From a bacterium (GTDB lineage Archaea > Thermoproteota > Nitrososphaeria > Nitrososphaerales > Gagatemarchaeaceae): 55,948 nucleotides of DNA. How positions within the stretch are numbered: the stretch's first letter is position 1; the number at the start of each line of letters is the position of its first letter. Shown in pieces: positions 7,161-15,905 of this stretch. Where the stretch lies: NCBI GenBank assembly GCA_027310575.1, contig DAIDAO010000004.1, forward strand, positions 1 to 55,948, given 5' to 3'. A program made the translations under genes and the position numbers. The notes beneath the pieces were generated by a model. That model was given only the letters and a program-made list of their open reading frames with translations, was not told the origin of the DNA and ran no database searches.

Positions 7161-9009
7161 CGCGAGGGAGAAGATCCTGGGCATAGACCTTGGCACAACC
7201 AACTCCGCGGCTGCGGTCGTGGAGGCGGGGCGGCCTGTGGTCATACCGAGCGCAGAAGGGGCCACCCCGGCTGGGAAGATGTTCCCCTCGGTCGTCGCCT
7301 ACACCAAGGACGGGCAGCTGCTCGTCGGCGACCCGGCGAGACGCCAGGTCGTGACCAACCCGGATGGCACGGTATTCGAGATCAAGAGGAAGATGGGGAC
7401 AGACTACAGGGTCGGCATCTACGGAAAGGAGTACTCCCCAGAGCAGCTGAGCTCCTACATCCTGCAGAAGATCAAGCACGACGCCGAGGTCTTCCTCGGA
7501 TATCCGGTCAAGAAGGCGGTGATCACTGTCCCGGCCCACTTCAACGACAACCAGCGCCAGTCGACGAAGGACGCGGGGGAGATCGCAGGGCTCGAGGTCG
7601 TCAGGATAATCAACGAGCCGACCGCCGCTTCGCTCGCCTACGGGCTGGACAAGGCGGAGAAGGAGATGAAGATCCTCGTGTTCAGCTTCGGAGGTGGTAC
7701 GCACGACGCCACGATCATGGAGTTCGGGAAGGGGGTCTTCCAGGTCCTTGCCACGTCCGGGGACACCCAGACTGGAGGGACCGACATAGACAAGGCGGTC
7801 ATCCAGGTCCTCCTGCAGGATTTCCTGTCCAGGACGGGCATTGACCTGTCGTCAGACAGGACTGCGATGGCGCGGCTCAAGGAGGCGGCCGAGCAGGCGA
7901 AGATACAGCTCTCGAACCTCACGTCAACGGACGTCGACCTCCCGTTCATCGCGAGCGACCCCGCGGGCCCGAAGAACCTCCACTACACCCTGACCAGGAC
8001 GAAGCTCGAAGAGGTGGCCAGGCCGATAGTCTCCAAGACCGAAGACACGATCAGGAGGGTGATGAGCGAGGCCAAGCTCACGCCGGAGCAGGTCGACAAG
8101 GTGATCCTCATCGGAGGGATGACCAGGATGCCCCTGGTCAGGAAGTTCGTCGAAGACGTGGCAGGGAAGCCGGCAGAGAGAGGGGTGGACCCGATGGAGG
8201 CCGTCGCGATAGGCGCGGCGATCCAGGGCGCGGTCCTCGCAGGGGAGATCAAGGACATACTTCTCCTCGACGTCACGCCGCTCTCCCTCGGGGTGGAGAC
8301 TCTGGGCGGGATCACGGAGCACCTGATCGAGAAGAACGCGACGATCCCCACGAAGAGGAGCAAGACGTTCACCACGGCCGCCGACTTCCAGACAGCCGTG
8401 ACGATACATGTGGTCCAGGGGGAGAGGAGCATGGCAGCGGACAACGTGTCGCTGGGGATGTTCAACCTCGCTGGGATACCCCCTGCGCCGCGCGGAGTCC
8501 CGCAGATCGAAGTGACCTTCGACATCGACGCCAACGGGATTCTCACCGTGACAGCCAAGGACATCGGGACGGGGAAGGAGAACAAGATCACGATCACCGC
8601 GTCGACCAAGCTCTCTAAGGACGAGAAGGAGAGGCTGGTCAAGGAGGCCGAGTCCTTCGCCGAGCAGGACAAGAAGAAGCGCGAGGAGGCGGAGCTCAGG
8701 AACGAGGCGGACTCGATGCTGTACACCGCCGAGAAGACCAAGAGGGACCTGGAAGGGAAGGTCGACAAGGCGAACCTTGACAGGCTGGACGCGGCCGCCC
8801 AGGAGCTGAGGAAGGCCGTCGGGAGCCAGGATTCGGGCCAGATCAGGGAGAAGAACGAGGCCCTGAAGAAGGTCCTTCAGGACGTGGGCGCGTCGGTCTA
8901 CCAGCAGCAGGCTCAGAAGCAGCAGGGCGCGCCAGGGGCGACCGGGGGGACTGGGGACGGCTCGAAGGTCAGCGACGCAGACTACAAGGTAGTGGACGAA
9001 GGGAAGTAG
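7153..9009 (+). CDS. dnaK: Hsp70 chaperone DnaK, with serine at the usual catalytic aspartate
   Basis: An Hsp70 of 618 residues from the TTG at 7153, which overlaps the grpE stop. It has the phosphate-1 loop [13 protein letters not shown], the connector [13 protein letters not shown], adenosine motif [10 protein letters not shown] and the linker [20 protein letters not shown]. The phosphate-2 loop reads [10 protein letters not shown] rather than the usual VxDLGGGTFD, so the aspartate equivalent to D199 of bovine Hsc70, important for ATP hydrolysis, is S178. The lid ends in a glutamine/glycine-rich stretch and a [11 protein letters not shown] tail. Bacterial-type Hsp70 in archaea is widely held to have been acquired laterally. 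Confidence 0.96.
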   Translation: MSSAREKILGIDLGTTNSAAAVVEAGRPVVIPSAEGATPAGKMFPSVVAYTKDGQLLVGDPARRQVVTNPDGTVFEIKRKMGTDYRVGIYGKEYSPEQLSSYILQKIKHDAEVFLGYPVKKAVITVPAHFNDNQRQSTKDAGEIAGLEVVRIINEPTAASLAYGLDKAEKEMKILVFSFGGGTHDATIMEFGKGVFQVLATSGDTQTGGTDIDKAVIQVLLQDFLSRTGIDLSSDRTAMARLKEAAEQAKIQLSNLTSTDVDLPFIASDPAGPKNLHYTLTRTKLEEVARPIVSKTEDTIRRVMSEAKLTPEQVDKVILIGGMTRMPLVRKFVEDVAGKPAERGVDPMEAVAIGAAIQGAVLAGEIKDILLLDVTPLSLGVETLGGITEHLIEKNATIPTKRSKTFTTAADFQTAVTIHVVQGERSMAADNVSLGMFNLAGIPPAPRGVPQIEVTFDIDANGILTVTAKDIGTGKENKITITASTKLSKDEKERLVKEAESFAEQDKKKREEAELRNEADSMLYTAEKTKRDLEGKVDKANLDRLDAAAQELRKAVGSQDSGQIREKNEALKKVLQDVGASVYQQQAQKQQGAPGATGGTGDGSKVSDADYKVVDEGK

Positions 9010-9022
9010 GGGGCTTCGGGCC

Positions 9023-10093
9023 GTGTCTGCGAAGGACTACTACGAAGTACTCGGCGTGCAGAAAGGGGCCACAAAGGAACAGATCAAGGACGCCTACAGG
9101 AAGCTGGCCCTGCAGTTCCACCCGGACAGGAACAAGGCCCCTGAGGCGGAGGCGAGGTTCAAGGAGATCTCGGAGGCGTACGCCGTGCTTTCCGACGACG
9201 AGAAACGCAGGCAGTACGACGCGTACGGGAGGGAGGGGGTCTACCAGCGGTACAGCCAGGAGGACATATTCCGCGGAGTGGACTTCGGCGAGTTCTTCCG
9301 CGGCATGGGCTTCGGGGGCTTCGACGACATATTCTCGCAGTTCTTCGGAGGAGGCGTGTCGCAGCCCAGACGGGGCGAGGACCTGACCTACCACCTCGAG
9401 GTGAACCTGGAAGACATCATCCAAGACTCCGACAGGGAGATAGAGATCCCGCGGAGCGAGGTCTGCCGCACCTGCAACGGCAGCGGCGCGAGGCCGGGGA
9501 GCACCCCCCAGAGGTGCGGGACGTGCGGAGGCACGGGTCAGGTGCAGAAGGTGCAGTCGGCCGGGTTCGCGCGCCTCGTGAGGATCACAGCGTGCAGCAA
9601 GTGCGGAGGGAGGGGGTACATAGTCGACGCGCCCTGCAAGGAGTGCAGGGGGCGGGGGACCGTCGACAGGAAGCGGAGGATACAGATCATGATTCCGGCC
9701 GGGGTCGAGGACGGGCACACCCTCAGGCTGAGGGGGGAAGGGAACGCAGGGCAGGCAGGGGTGCCGCCGGGCGACCTCTACGTCGTGGTGAACGTCGTCC
9801 CTCACAGGGTGTTCGCGAGGAGAGAGAGCGACGTCTACCTGGAGACCAGGGTCGGGGTCGTCCAGGCGATGCTCGGGGCAGAGCTGACTGTACCGACGCT
9901 GTACGGCGACGTCAAGCTGACCGTCCCCCACGGAACCCAGCCAGGGACCGTCTTCAAGATCAAGGGGAAGGGGCTCCCCAGCTACGGCGGGTGGGGGAAG
10001 GGGGACCAGTTCGTCAAGGTGAACGTCGAGGTCCCGAAGAGCCTCAGCGAGCAGCAGAAGGAGCTCCTCAGGAAGTTCGGGGAGCAGCGCTAG
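9023..10093 (+). CDS. dnaJ: Hsp40 co-chaperone DnaJ
   Basis: A 356-residue type I DnaJ. The J domain carries HPD (QFHPDRNK). A Gly/Phe-rich stretch (FGGFDDIFSQFFGGG) follows, then four zinc-finger repeats: CRTCNGSG, CGTCGGTG, CSKCGGRG and CKECRGRG. The substrate-binding C-terminal domain is complete. It stimulates DnaK ATPase. Start is GTG, 13 bases after dnaK. Its TAG shares a palindromic CTAG with the stop of the convergent DUF424 gene. Confidence 0.96.
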   Translation: MSAKDYYEVLGVQKGATKEQIKDAYRKLALQFHPDRNKAPEAEARFKEISEAYAVLSDDEKRRQYDAYGREGVYQRYSQEDIFRGVDFGEFFRGMGFGGFDDIFSQFFGGGVSQPRRGEDLTYHLEVNLEDIIQDSDREIEIPRSEVCRTCNGSGARPGSTPQRCGTCGGTGQVQKVQSAGFARLVRITACSKCGGRGYIVDAPCKECRGRGTVDRKRRIQIMIPAGVEDGHTLRLRGEGNAGQAGVPPGDLYVVVNVVPHRVFARRESDVYLETRVGVVQAMLGAELTVPTLYGDVKLTVPHGTQPGTVFKIKGKGLPSYGGWGKGDQFVKVNVEVPKSLSEQQKELLRKFGEQR

Positions 10094-10410
10094 CCCGAGA
10101 ACTTGTAGATCATCAGGAACGGCACTTCCTGTATCTGGCGTACCGCCTCAGGGGCCCCCACGTTGTTCTCCACAGCGAGGGACACAGACCTCGAACCGGC
10201 CAGGTTGACTATCGAGCAGGTGCGGATGAGCCTCAGCGCCTCCCCCTTGTCCACGACCTCCCCCGAGTAGAAGTCCTTCGAGAGGTGCACCTGCAGCCTC
10301 CCCTCGCTCACGGTCCGCCCCACGAGCTCCTCGTCGCAGATGTTGACCAGGATGGTCCCCCTGAACTCGGCGGTACGGACGGAGAAGCCCCTCGCGTCCC
10401 CGCTAGGCAA
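10090..10410 (-). CDS. DUF424 family protein
   Basis: A protein of about 106 residues matching the archaeal DUF424 pattern: ILVNICDEELVGRTV near the N-terminus, LSKDFYSGE in the middle, and a C-terminal IQEVPFLMIYKF. Function is unknown; archaeal members are often next to translation factors. Here the TTG start overlaps the end of the aIF2-beta gene, implying co-expression. A GTG or internal start is also possible. Confidence 0.75.
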   Translation of the reverse strand: MPSGDARGFSVRTAEFRGTILVNICDEELVGRTVSEGRLQVHLSKDFYSGEVVDKGEALRLIRTCSIVNLAGSRSVSLAVENNVGAPEAVRQIQEVPFLMIYKFSG

Positions 10411-10819
10411 CCTTGGCCACCGACCTCGCGCCGCAGGCTTCGCAGACCATGAACCACATCCGCTTGTCCTTCTCGAGGCGCGTGTCCGGGCTCCCGCAGA
10501 CAGGGCAGATGACCCCCTCCTTGACGTACCGCTGCAGGAGCTGCGAGAAGGAGTCGCGGTCCTTGCGCCCGATGAAGATCGCCCTCTCCCCGTCGAGGGA
10601 CGCGGCCGTGGCGAGCTCCTTCGCGAGGTACATCAGGACCCTGCCGGATTCGCGCCGGAGCCGCTTGGGGAACTCGGCGTAGTTGCGGAAGATCGTCTTG
10701 TTCCCCACCCAGATCACGTCTGGTTCGGGCAGCTCGAGCCTCAGCGCGCCCGACTTCTTTGCGTCCTTGTCCAGGCCCGCCCTCGCCCTTGAAAGCAGCT
10801 CGTCGTACGAACGCGGCAT
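10403..10819 (-). CDS. Translation initiation factor aIF2 subunit beta
   Basis: A 138-residue aIF2-beta from the ATG at 10819 (MPRSYDELLSRA), the family's usual start; a longer frame begins at 10885. The alpha-beta core (VGNKTIFRNYAEF) is followed by the C-terminal zinc ribbon CPVCGSPDTRL...CEACGARS (C-x2-C, C-x2-C). aIF2 delivers Met-tRNAi to the small ribosomal subunit. It diverges from the methylthioadenosine salvage operon. Confidence 0.92.
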   Translation of the reverse strand: MPRSYDELLSRARAGLDKDAKKSGALRLELPEPDVIWVGNKTIFRNYAEFPKRLRRESGRVLMYLAKELATAASLDGERAIFIGRKDRDSFSQLLQRYVKEGVICPVCGSPDTRLEKDKRMWFMVCEACGARSVAKVA

Positions 10820-10917
10820 CGGGCGAATCCCCGGAGTACGGTATTTCAAGTATTCTCGGGCGGGTGAAGCCCTGCGGCTCTTCAAAAGATTAAATCGGAA
10901 ACTGTGAAGGGCGCACC

Positions 10918-11724
10918 GTGAAGCCGAAGGCGGAAATCGGCGTCTTTGGCGGCTCGGGGTTCTACAGCTTCTTCAAGGGGGCCAAGTCTGTCCAGGTGAA
11001 GACGCCGTACGGGATGCCGAGCGGGAGCATCACGCTGTCGGAGATTGGGGAGAGGAAGGTGGCGTTCCTTCCCAGGCACGGCGTGCACCACCAGTACCCG
11101 CCGCACAGGGTGCCGTACCGCGCCAACGTCTTTGCGTTCAAGAGGCTCGGGGTCTCGAGGATCGTCGCGCCGAACGCGGTCGGGAGCCTGAGGGCCGAGA
11201 TAGGGCCCGGGGACCTCGTTTTCTGCGACCAGTTCGTGAACTTCGCTACAGGCAGGGCGGCGACCTTCTACGACGGGCCCGTGACCACGCACGTAGGGAT
11301 GGCGCAGCCGTACTGCCCCCAGATGCGCAGGGTCGCAATAGAGGCGGCGGAGAAGCTCGGGCTCAGGTTCCACAGGACAGGGACGGTCGTTGTCATAGAA
11401 GGCCCGCGCTTCTCGACGACGGCGGAGAGCCGCTTCTTCAGCAGGCAGGGGTGGGACGTGATCAACATGACCCAGTACCCCGAGGTGGTGCTGGCGAGGG
11501 AGCAGGAGCTCTGCTACCTCAACATCTCCCTGGCGACGGACTACGACGCGGGACTGGAGGGGGACCCGAAGGTGAAGCCCGTCTCCCATGCGGAGGTGGT
11601 CAGGGTCTTCGAGAAGAACATGGGGAGCCTGCGGAAGCTCATATTGGAGATCGTGAAGGCGATGCCCGAAGAGCGGACCTGCGACTGCGGCTCGGCCCTG
11701 TCGCACGCGAGGCTGAGCGCCTAG
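10918..11724 (+). CDS. mtnP: Methylthioadenosine phosphorylase (MTAP/PNP family)
   Basis: A 268-residue purine nucleoside phosphorylase-family enzyme. It opens with GVFGGSGFYSF and has PRHGVHHQYPPHRVPYRAN (phosphate/ribose site), IEGPRFSTTAESRFF and NMTQYPEVVLAREQELCY. The C-terminal CDCGSAL with two cysteines recalls the CXC motif of thermophilic archaeal MTAPs. It phosphorolyses 5'-methylthioadenosine to adenine and methylthioribose 1-phosphate. Start is GTG, about 30 bp from the AT-rich box AGATTAAATC. Its stop overlaps the next start as TAGTG. Confidence 0.9.
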   Translation: MKPKAEIGVFGGSGFYSFFKGAKSVQVKTPYGMPSGSITLSEIGERKVAFLPRHGVHHQYPPHRVPYRANVFAFKRLGVSRIVAPNAVGSLRAEIGPGDLVFCDQFVNFATGRAATFYDGPVTTHVGMAQPYCPQMRRVAIEAAEKLGLRFHRTGTVVVIEGPRFSTTAESRFFSRQGWDVINMTQYPEVVLAREQELCYLNISLATDYDAGLEGDPKVKPVSHAEVVRVFEKNMGSLRKLILEIVKAMPEERTCDCGSALSHARLSA

Positions 11725-12254
11725 TGGGGAAGCTCGAGACGGACGTGAAGAGGGCCATCCGGACGATCCCTGACTACCCGAAGAAGGGGGTGCCGTTCAA
11801 GGACCTTACTACCCTCTGGAGGAACGGGAAGCTCACCAGAAGGGTCACGGACGACCTGGCCAGGCGCTGGAAGGGGGAGAAGCTGGACAAGCTGGTCGGG
11901 GTGGAGGCGAGGGGCTTCATAGTCGGGGCTCCGCTCGCGGACAGGCTGGGGGTGGGTTTCGTCCCTGCAAGGAAGGTCGGGAGGCTCCCTGCTTCGAAGA
12001 TCAGCGTGAACTACGAGCTCGAATACGGGCGGCAGGGACTGGAGATGCACACGGACTCGATCTCGAAGGGGGAAAGGGTGCTGGTCGTCGACGACCTCCT
12101 CGCGACTGGGGGGACGTCGAAGGCCGCGGCGACCCTCGTGGAGAAGTTGGGGGGGAAGGTGGTCGGCTTCGCCTTCGTCACCGAGCTCTCTTCGCTCAAG
12201 GGGAGGAAGAAGCTCTCTGGCTACGAGGTCTACTCCATCGCGAAGTATGACTAG
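11724..12254 (+). CDS. apt: Adenine phosphoribosyltransferase
   Basis: A 176-residue type I phosphoribosyltransferase. The PRPP loop is VLVVDDLLATGGTSKAA, preceded by VGVEARGFIVGAPLADRLG, typical of APRT. The GTG start overlaps the stop of the MTAP gene. Sitting directly behind MTAP, it would recycle the adenine released from methylthioadenosine to AMP. Confidence 0.92.
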   Translation: MGKLETDVKRAIRTIPDYPKKGVPFKDLTTLWRNGKLTRRVTDDLARRWKGEKLDKLVGVEARGFIVGAPLADRLGVGFVPARKVGRLPASKISVNYELEYGRQGLEMHTDSISKGERVLVVDDLLATGGTSKAAATLVEKLGGKVVGFAFVTELSSLKGRKKLSGYEVYSIAKYD

Positions 12255-12972
12255 GCCGATAGGGATCGTAACCGGGACCGGGGTCTCGGAGCAGTTCGAC
12301 CTGAGCAGGCCGAGGACGGTCAAGACACGTTTCGGCAGAGCCACTGTGTACGAACCCCGCGAGGGGCGCTACGTCGTGATCCCGAGGCACGGGGCGGCGC
12401 ACCGCTCCCCGCCGCACGGCATCAACTACAGGGCGAACATAGCCGCCCTCGAGGAGCTCGGGGTGAAGGAGGTCATAGCCACGAGCGCCGTTGGTTCGAT
12501 GAACCAGGGGTTCGGGGTCGGCGAGATAGGCCTCGTCGAACAGTTCCTGGACTTCACCAAGCGGAGGCAGACGACGTTCTTCGAGCGGACCGTGGTCCAC
12601 ACGGACATGACCCACCCTTACAGCAGGCGCCTCAACCTGGAGCTGTCCGTCGCCGCGAAGCGGATGGGGATCGGCATCCGTCCCCACCTCGTCTACGTCT
12701 GCGCGGAGGGGCCGAGGTACGAGACCGCGGCCGAGATCAAGATGTACAAGATCCTGGGAGGGGACGTCGTGGGCATGACCGGGGTCCCGGAGGTCGTGCT
12801 GGCGAACGAGAAGAAGCTGGAGTACGCCTCCCTTGTCATAGCCACGAACTGGGCCGCCGGGATGCAGCCCAAGGTGAGCCACGAGGAGGTCCTCAAGGTC
12901 ATGAGGAAGTCCGGGAAGGTCGTCAAACAGTTGATAGAGTCGACGGTGAGTGCCCTGAGGGGAGAGAAATGA
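12247..12972 (+). CDS. Second MTAP/PNP-family phosphorylase
   Basis: A 241-residue paralogue of the first phosphorylase, with GIVTGTGVSEQF, PRHGAAHRSPPHGINYRAN and CAEGPRYETAAEIKMYKILGGDVVGMTGVPEVVLANE. It lacks the C-terminal CDC motif. The substrate could be methylthioadenosine, methylthioinosine, or purine nucleosides from the S-adenosylhomocysteine branch. It overlaps apt by 8 bases and the SAH hydrolase gene by 4 (ATGA). Confidence 0.85.
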   Translation: MTRPIGIVTGTGVSEQFDLSRPRTVKTRFGRATVYEPREGRYVVIPRHGAAHRSPPHGINYRANIAALEELGVKEVIATSAVGSMNQGFGVGEIGLVEQFLDFTKRRQTTFFERTVVHTDMTHPYSRRLNLELSVAAKRMGIGIRPHLVYVCAEGPRYETAAEIKMYKILGGDVVGMTGVPEVVLANEKKLEYASLVIATNWAAGMQPKVSHEEVLKVMRKSGKVVKQLIESTVSALRGEK

Positions 12973-14201
12973 CGAAGGTCGCTGATCCGAAGCTGAGCAG
13001 GGAAGGGGAGAGGAACTTCCTATGGGCGAAGGCGCACATGGGCGCGCTGACGACCCTCGCGGAGAAGTATGCGAAGTCGAAGCCGCTGGAAGGCGTGAAG
13101 CTCGGGGTCTGCCTCCACGTCACCAAGGAGACGTCGGTGCTCATCGACGCCCTCCTCGCCGCGGGCGCAGACGTCAGGCTCGCCGGTGCCAACCCCCTGT
13201 CGACCCAGGACGACATAGCGGCCTACCTTTCGACGAGGACGGAGGTGTGGGCATGGAGGGGGCAGTCTGCGAAAGAGTACGACTGGTGCATAGACCAGGT
13301 CCTCAGGTCGCGCCCTGAGCAGCTGATCGACGACGGCGCTGACATGCACGTCGCGGCCCACGTCTCTCGCGCGAAGGGGATAGTCGGCGGCTCCGAGGAG
13401 ACGACCACGGGCGTGGTCAGGCTGAAGGCGCTGGAAGCCGATGGGAAGCTGACCTATCCGGTGATAGCGGTCAACGACGCGAAGACCAAGTTCATGTTCG
13501 ACAACAGGTACGGGACAGGCCAGAGCACGCTCGACGGAATCATGAGGGCCACCGCCCTCCTGCTCGCAGGCGTGAAGACCGTGGTCGTAGGGTACGGCTG
13601 GGTCGGGAAGGGGGTAGCCATGAGGGCGAGGGGGATGGGGGCGCGAGTGACCGTGGTGGAGGTCGACCCCATCAGCGCGCTCGAGGCCCATCTCGACGGG
13701 TTCGACGTCTCGGACATCGGGGCTGCGGCTCCGCACGGCGAGCTGTTCATAACGACTACAGGGATGAAGGGGGTGATCCCCTACGACGCGGTCGAGAAGA
13801 TGAAGGAAGGAGCGATCCTTGCCAACGCTGGGCACTTCGACGTCGAGATCGATGTGAAGACGATGATATCGAAGGCGAAGGGGGTGAAGGCGGTGAGGCC
13901 AAACGTCGACGAGGTCACGCTCCCCTCAGGAAAGAAGGTGTACCTGATAGGGAAGGGGAGGATAGCGAACCTGGTCGCAGCCGAGGGGCACCCTCCCGAG
14001 GTGATGCAGATGTCGTTCGCCAACCAGATGATGGCGGCCATCCGCATCCACGACGACCACGGGAAGATGCAGAAGCGGGTCTATGGGGTCCCTCGGGAGC
14101 TGGAGGACGAGGTCGCGCGGGCGGCCCTGAAGTCAATGGGGATATCCATAGGGACGCAGACGAGGCAGCAGAAGCAGTACGCGAAGAGCTGGAAGCTGTA
14201 G
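12969..14201 (+). CDS. ahcY: S-adenosylhomocysteine hydrolase
   Basis: A 410-residue NAD-dependent enzyme splitting SAH to adenosine and homocysteine. Family features: AHMGALTTLAEKYA near the start, EETTTGVVRL, YGTGQSTLDGIMRAT, the NAD fold VVVGYGWVGKGVAMRARGMGARVTV, and GHFDVEID. The archaeal form lacks the long C-terminal tail of eukaryotic enzymes, as here. It is the last gene of the coupled salvage operon. Confidence 0.95.
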   Translation: MTKVADPKLSREGERNFLWAKAHMGALTTLAEKYAKSKPLEGVKLGVCLHVTKETSVLIDALLAAGADVRLAGANPLSTQDDIAAYLSTRTEVWAWRGQSAKEYDWCIDQVLRSRPEQLIDDGADMHVAAHVSRAKGIVGGSEETTTGVVRLKALEADGKLTYPVIAVNDAKTKFMFDNRYGTGQSTLDGIMRATALLLAGVKTVVVGYGWVGKGVAMRARGMGARVTVVEVDPISALEAHLDGFDVSDIGAAAPHGELFITTTGMKGVIPYDAVEKMKEGAILANAGHFDVEIDVKTMISKAKGVKAVRPNVDEVTLPSGKKVYLIGKGRIANLVAAEGHPPEVMQMSFANQMMAAIRIHDDHGKMQKRVYGVPRELEDEVARAALKSMGISIGTQTRQQKQYAKSWKL

Positions 14202-14210
14202 CCCCTGGAA

Positions 14211-14218
14211 GGTTTAAG
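14211..14218 (+). promoter_or_regulatory. TATA-like box before metG
   Basis: GTTTAAGA lies about 30 bp before the GTG of metG in a 42-bp gap after ahcY, so metG can be transcribed separately with a very short leader. Confidence 0.45.
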
Positions 14219-14243
14219 ACGGCGCGGAGGGGATTTTCGCTCG

Positions 14244-15905
14244 GTGGATGAGCTCAGCCAGCAAGACGTCATAATCACAGCCGCACTCCCGTACGCGTAT
14301 GACGACCTCCACCTCGGGCACGTGGCTAGCACGCACCTCCCCCCGGACATACTCTACCGCTACCTCAAGCTGAAGGGGAGGAGGGTCATCCAGGTCTGCG
14401 CCTCGGACGACTTCGGCACCCCCATACTCATCGCAGCCGAGAAGCAGGGGAAGGACCCGGCCGAGTACGTCGCCCGCTGGAACGCCAGGTTCAGGGAGGA
14501 CCTGGAGAAGCTCGGGATAGTCTACGACCTGTTCGACAGGACCAGCTCCCCGGAGAACGTGCAGATGGTGCAGAGGTTCTTCACGAAGCTCGACGAGAAC
14601 GGCTACATCTTCGTATCTGAGGTAGACCAGTTCTACTGCGAGTTCGACCGCAAGTACCTCCCGGACAGGTACGTGAAGGGCAAGTGCCCCTACTGCGGGG
14701 CCGAAGAGCAGTACTCGGACGTGTGCGAGAACTGCGGGAGGACGCTGCAGCCCGGGCAGATCCTCGCGCCCCACTGCTCGATCTGCGGGAGGCCGCCGGT
14801 GCTCAGGAAGAGCGCCCACTATTTCTTCAAGCTCTCGGCCTTCGCCAAGAAGCTTGAGGACTGGCTCGTCGGGACCCCAGGGCTCCAGGGGGACGTCAAG
14901 AACTACGTCCTCAACTGGATAAAGGACGGGCTCCAGGACTGGGACATAACCAGGGACATCCCGTGGGGGGTCCCCATCCCGCTCGAGGACGCGCAGGGCA
15001 AGGTGCTGTACGGCTGGTTCGACAACCACCTCTGCTACATCACTACGGCGCTCAAGGCCGCCGGGAAGTCCGGGGAGGAGGGAAGGAGGTACTGGAACGG
15101 GGCGAAGCTCTACCACTTCATCGGGAAGGACATCGTCTACCACCACTACCTGTTCCTCCCGAGCATGAGGATGGGGGAGGGGGAGTACAAGCTCCCCGAC
15201 TACATCCCCACGAGAGGGCACCTGCTCCTGCTGGGGAAGAAGGTGTCGAGGAGCAAGCGGTGGATGATCACTGTGAGGGAGTTCGTCGAGCACTTCCCCC
15301 CTGACTACCTCCGGTTCTACCTGACCAGGATAACGCCCCTGAGCCAGGCGGACTCGAACTTCGACCTGAAGGAGTTCGCCGACAAGATCAACAACGAGCT
15401 CGTGGCGAGCGTCGGGAACTTCGTGTACAGGGCACTGTCGTTCGTGCAGACCAAGCACGGCGGGGTGGTCCCTGAACCGGGGACGCCGGGAGCGGCCGAC
15501 GAGGCGGTCCTGGCAGAGCTGAGATCCGCAGTGAAGGACACTGGGGAGCTCGTAGAGCAGGGGCACTACGACAGGGCCCTCAGAAGGGTCCTCGACTTCT
15601 CTGCTGCGTGCAACCAGTACTTCCAGAAGAAGGCGCCGTGGGAGAACAACGACGACGAGCCGACCGCAGTCTTCTACTCGTGCAACCTCGTCGCCGGGCT
15701 CGCCACCCTGCTCGCTCCCTTCCTGCCCCACAGCTCGCAGAAGATCTGGGACCAGCTGTCGTTCGGCAGGAAGCTGGAGGACTTTGGCTGGGACTCTGCT
15801 GGGGGGCTGAGGGTGGAGGCCGGGAGGAAGATCAGCGAACCCAAGCCCGTGTTCAGGAAGGTGGAAGAAGCGGACCTGGGTAAGGTGCGGGTCCTTCTCG
15901 GGTGA
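14244..15905 (+). CDS. metG: Methionyl-tRNA synthetase
   Basis: A 553-residue class I synthetase. The HIGH motif is HLGH (about residue 23) and the KMSKS loop reads KKVSRSKRW. Two zinc knuckles lie in the connective domain (CPYCGAEE...CENCG; CSICGRPP). FDLKEFADKINNELVASVGNFV starts the anticodon-binding domain. There is no C-terminal EMAP-like tRNA-binding domain. It follows the methionine/SAM salvage operon, a fitting neighbourhood. Start is GTG. The stop abuts that of the convergent ftsZ-like gene. Confidence 0.95.
   Translation: MDELSQQDVIITAALPYAYDDLHLGHVASTHLPPDILYRYLKLKGRRVIQVCASDDFGTPILIAAEKQGKDPAEYVARWNARFREDLEKLGIVYDLFDRTSSPENVQMVQRFFTKLDENGYIFVSEVDQFYCEFDRKYLPDRYVKGKCPYCGAEEQYSDVCENCGRTLQPGQILAPHCSICGRPPVLRKSAHYFFKLSAFAKKLEDWLVGTPGLQGDVKNYVLNWIKDGLQDWDITRDIPWGVPIPLEDAQGKVLYGWFDNHLCYITTALKAAGKSGEEGRRYWNGAKLYHFIGKDIVYHHYLFLPSMRMGEGEYKLPDYIPTRGHLLLLGKKVSRSKRWMITVREFVEHFPPDYLRFYLTRITPLSQADSNFDLKEFADKINNELVASVGNFVYRALSFVQTKHGGVVPEPGTPGAADEAVLAELRSAVKDTGELVEQGHYDRALRRVLDFSAACNQYFQKKAPWENNDDEPTAVFYSCNLVAGLATLLAPFLPHSSQKIWDQLSFGRKLEDFGWDSAGGLRVEAGRKISEPKPVFRKVEEADLGKVRVLLG

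Noticed and set aside
11724-12254. APRT gene starting at 11451
   Set aside because: The extra codons lie inside the MTAP gene and encode no conserved sequence; the GTG overlapping the MTAP stop gives the normal family length.
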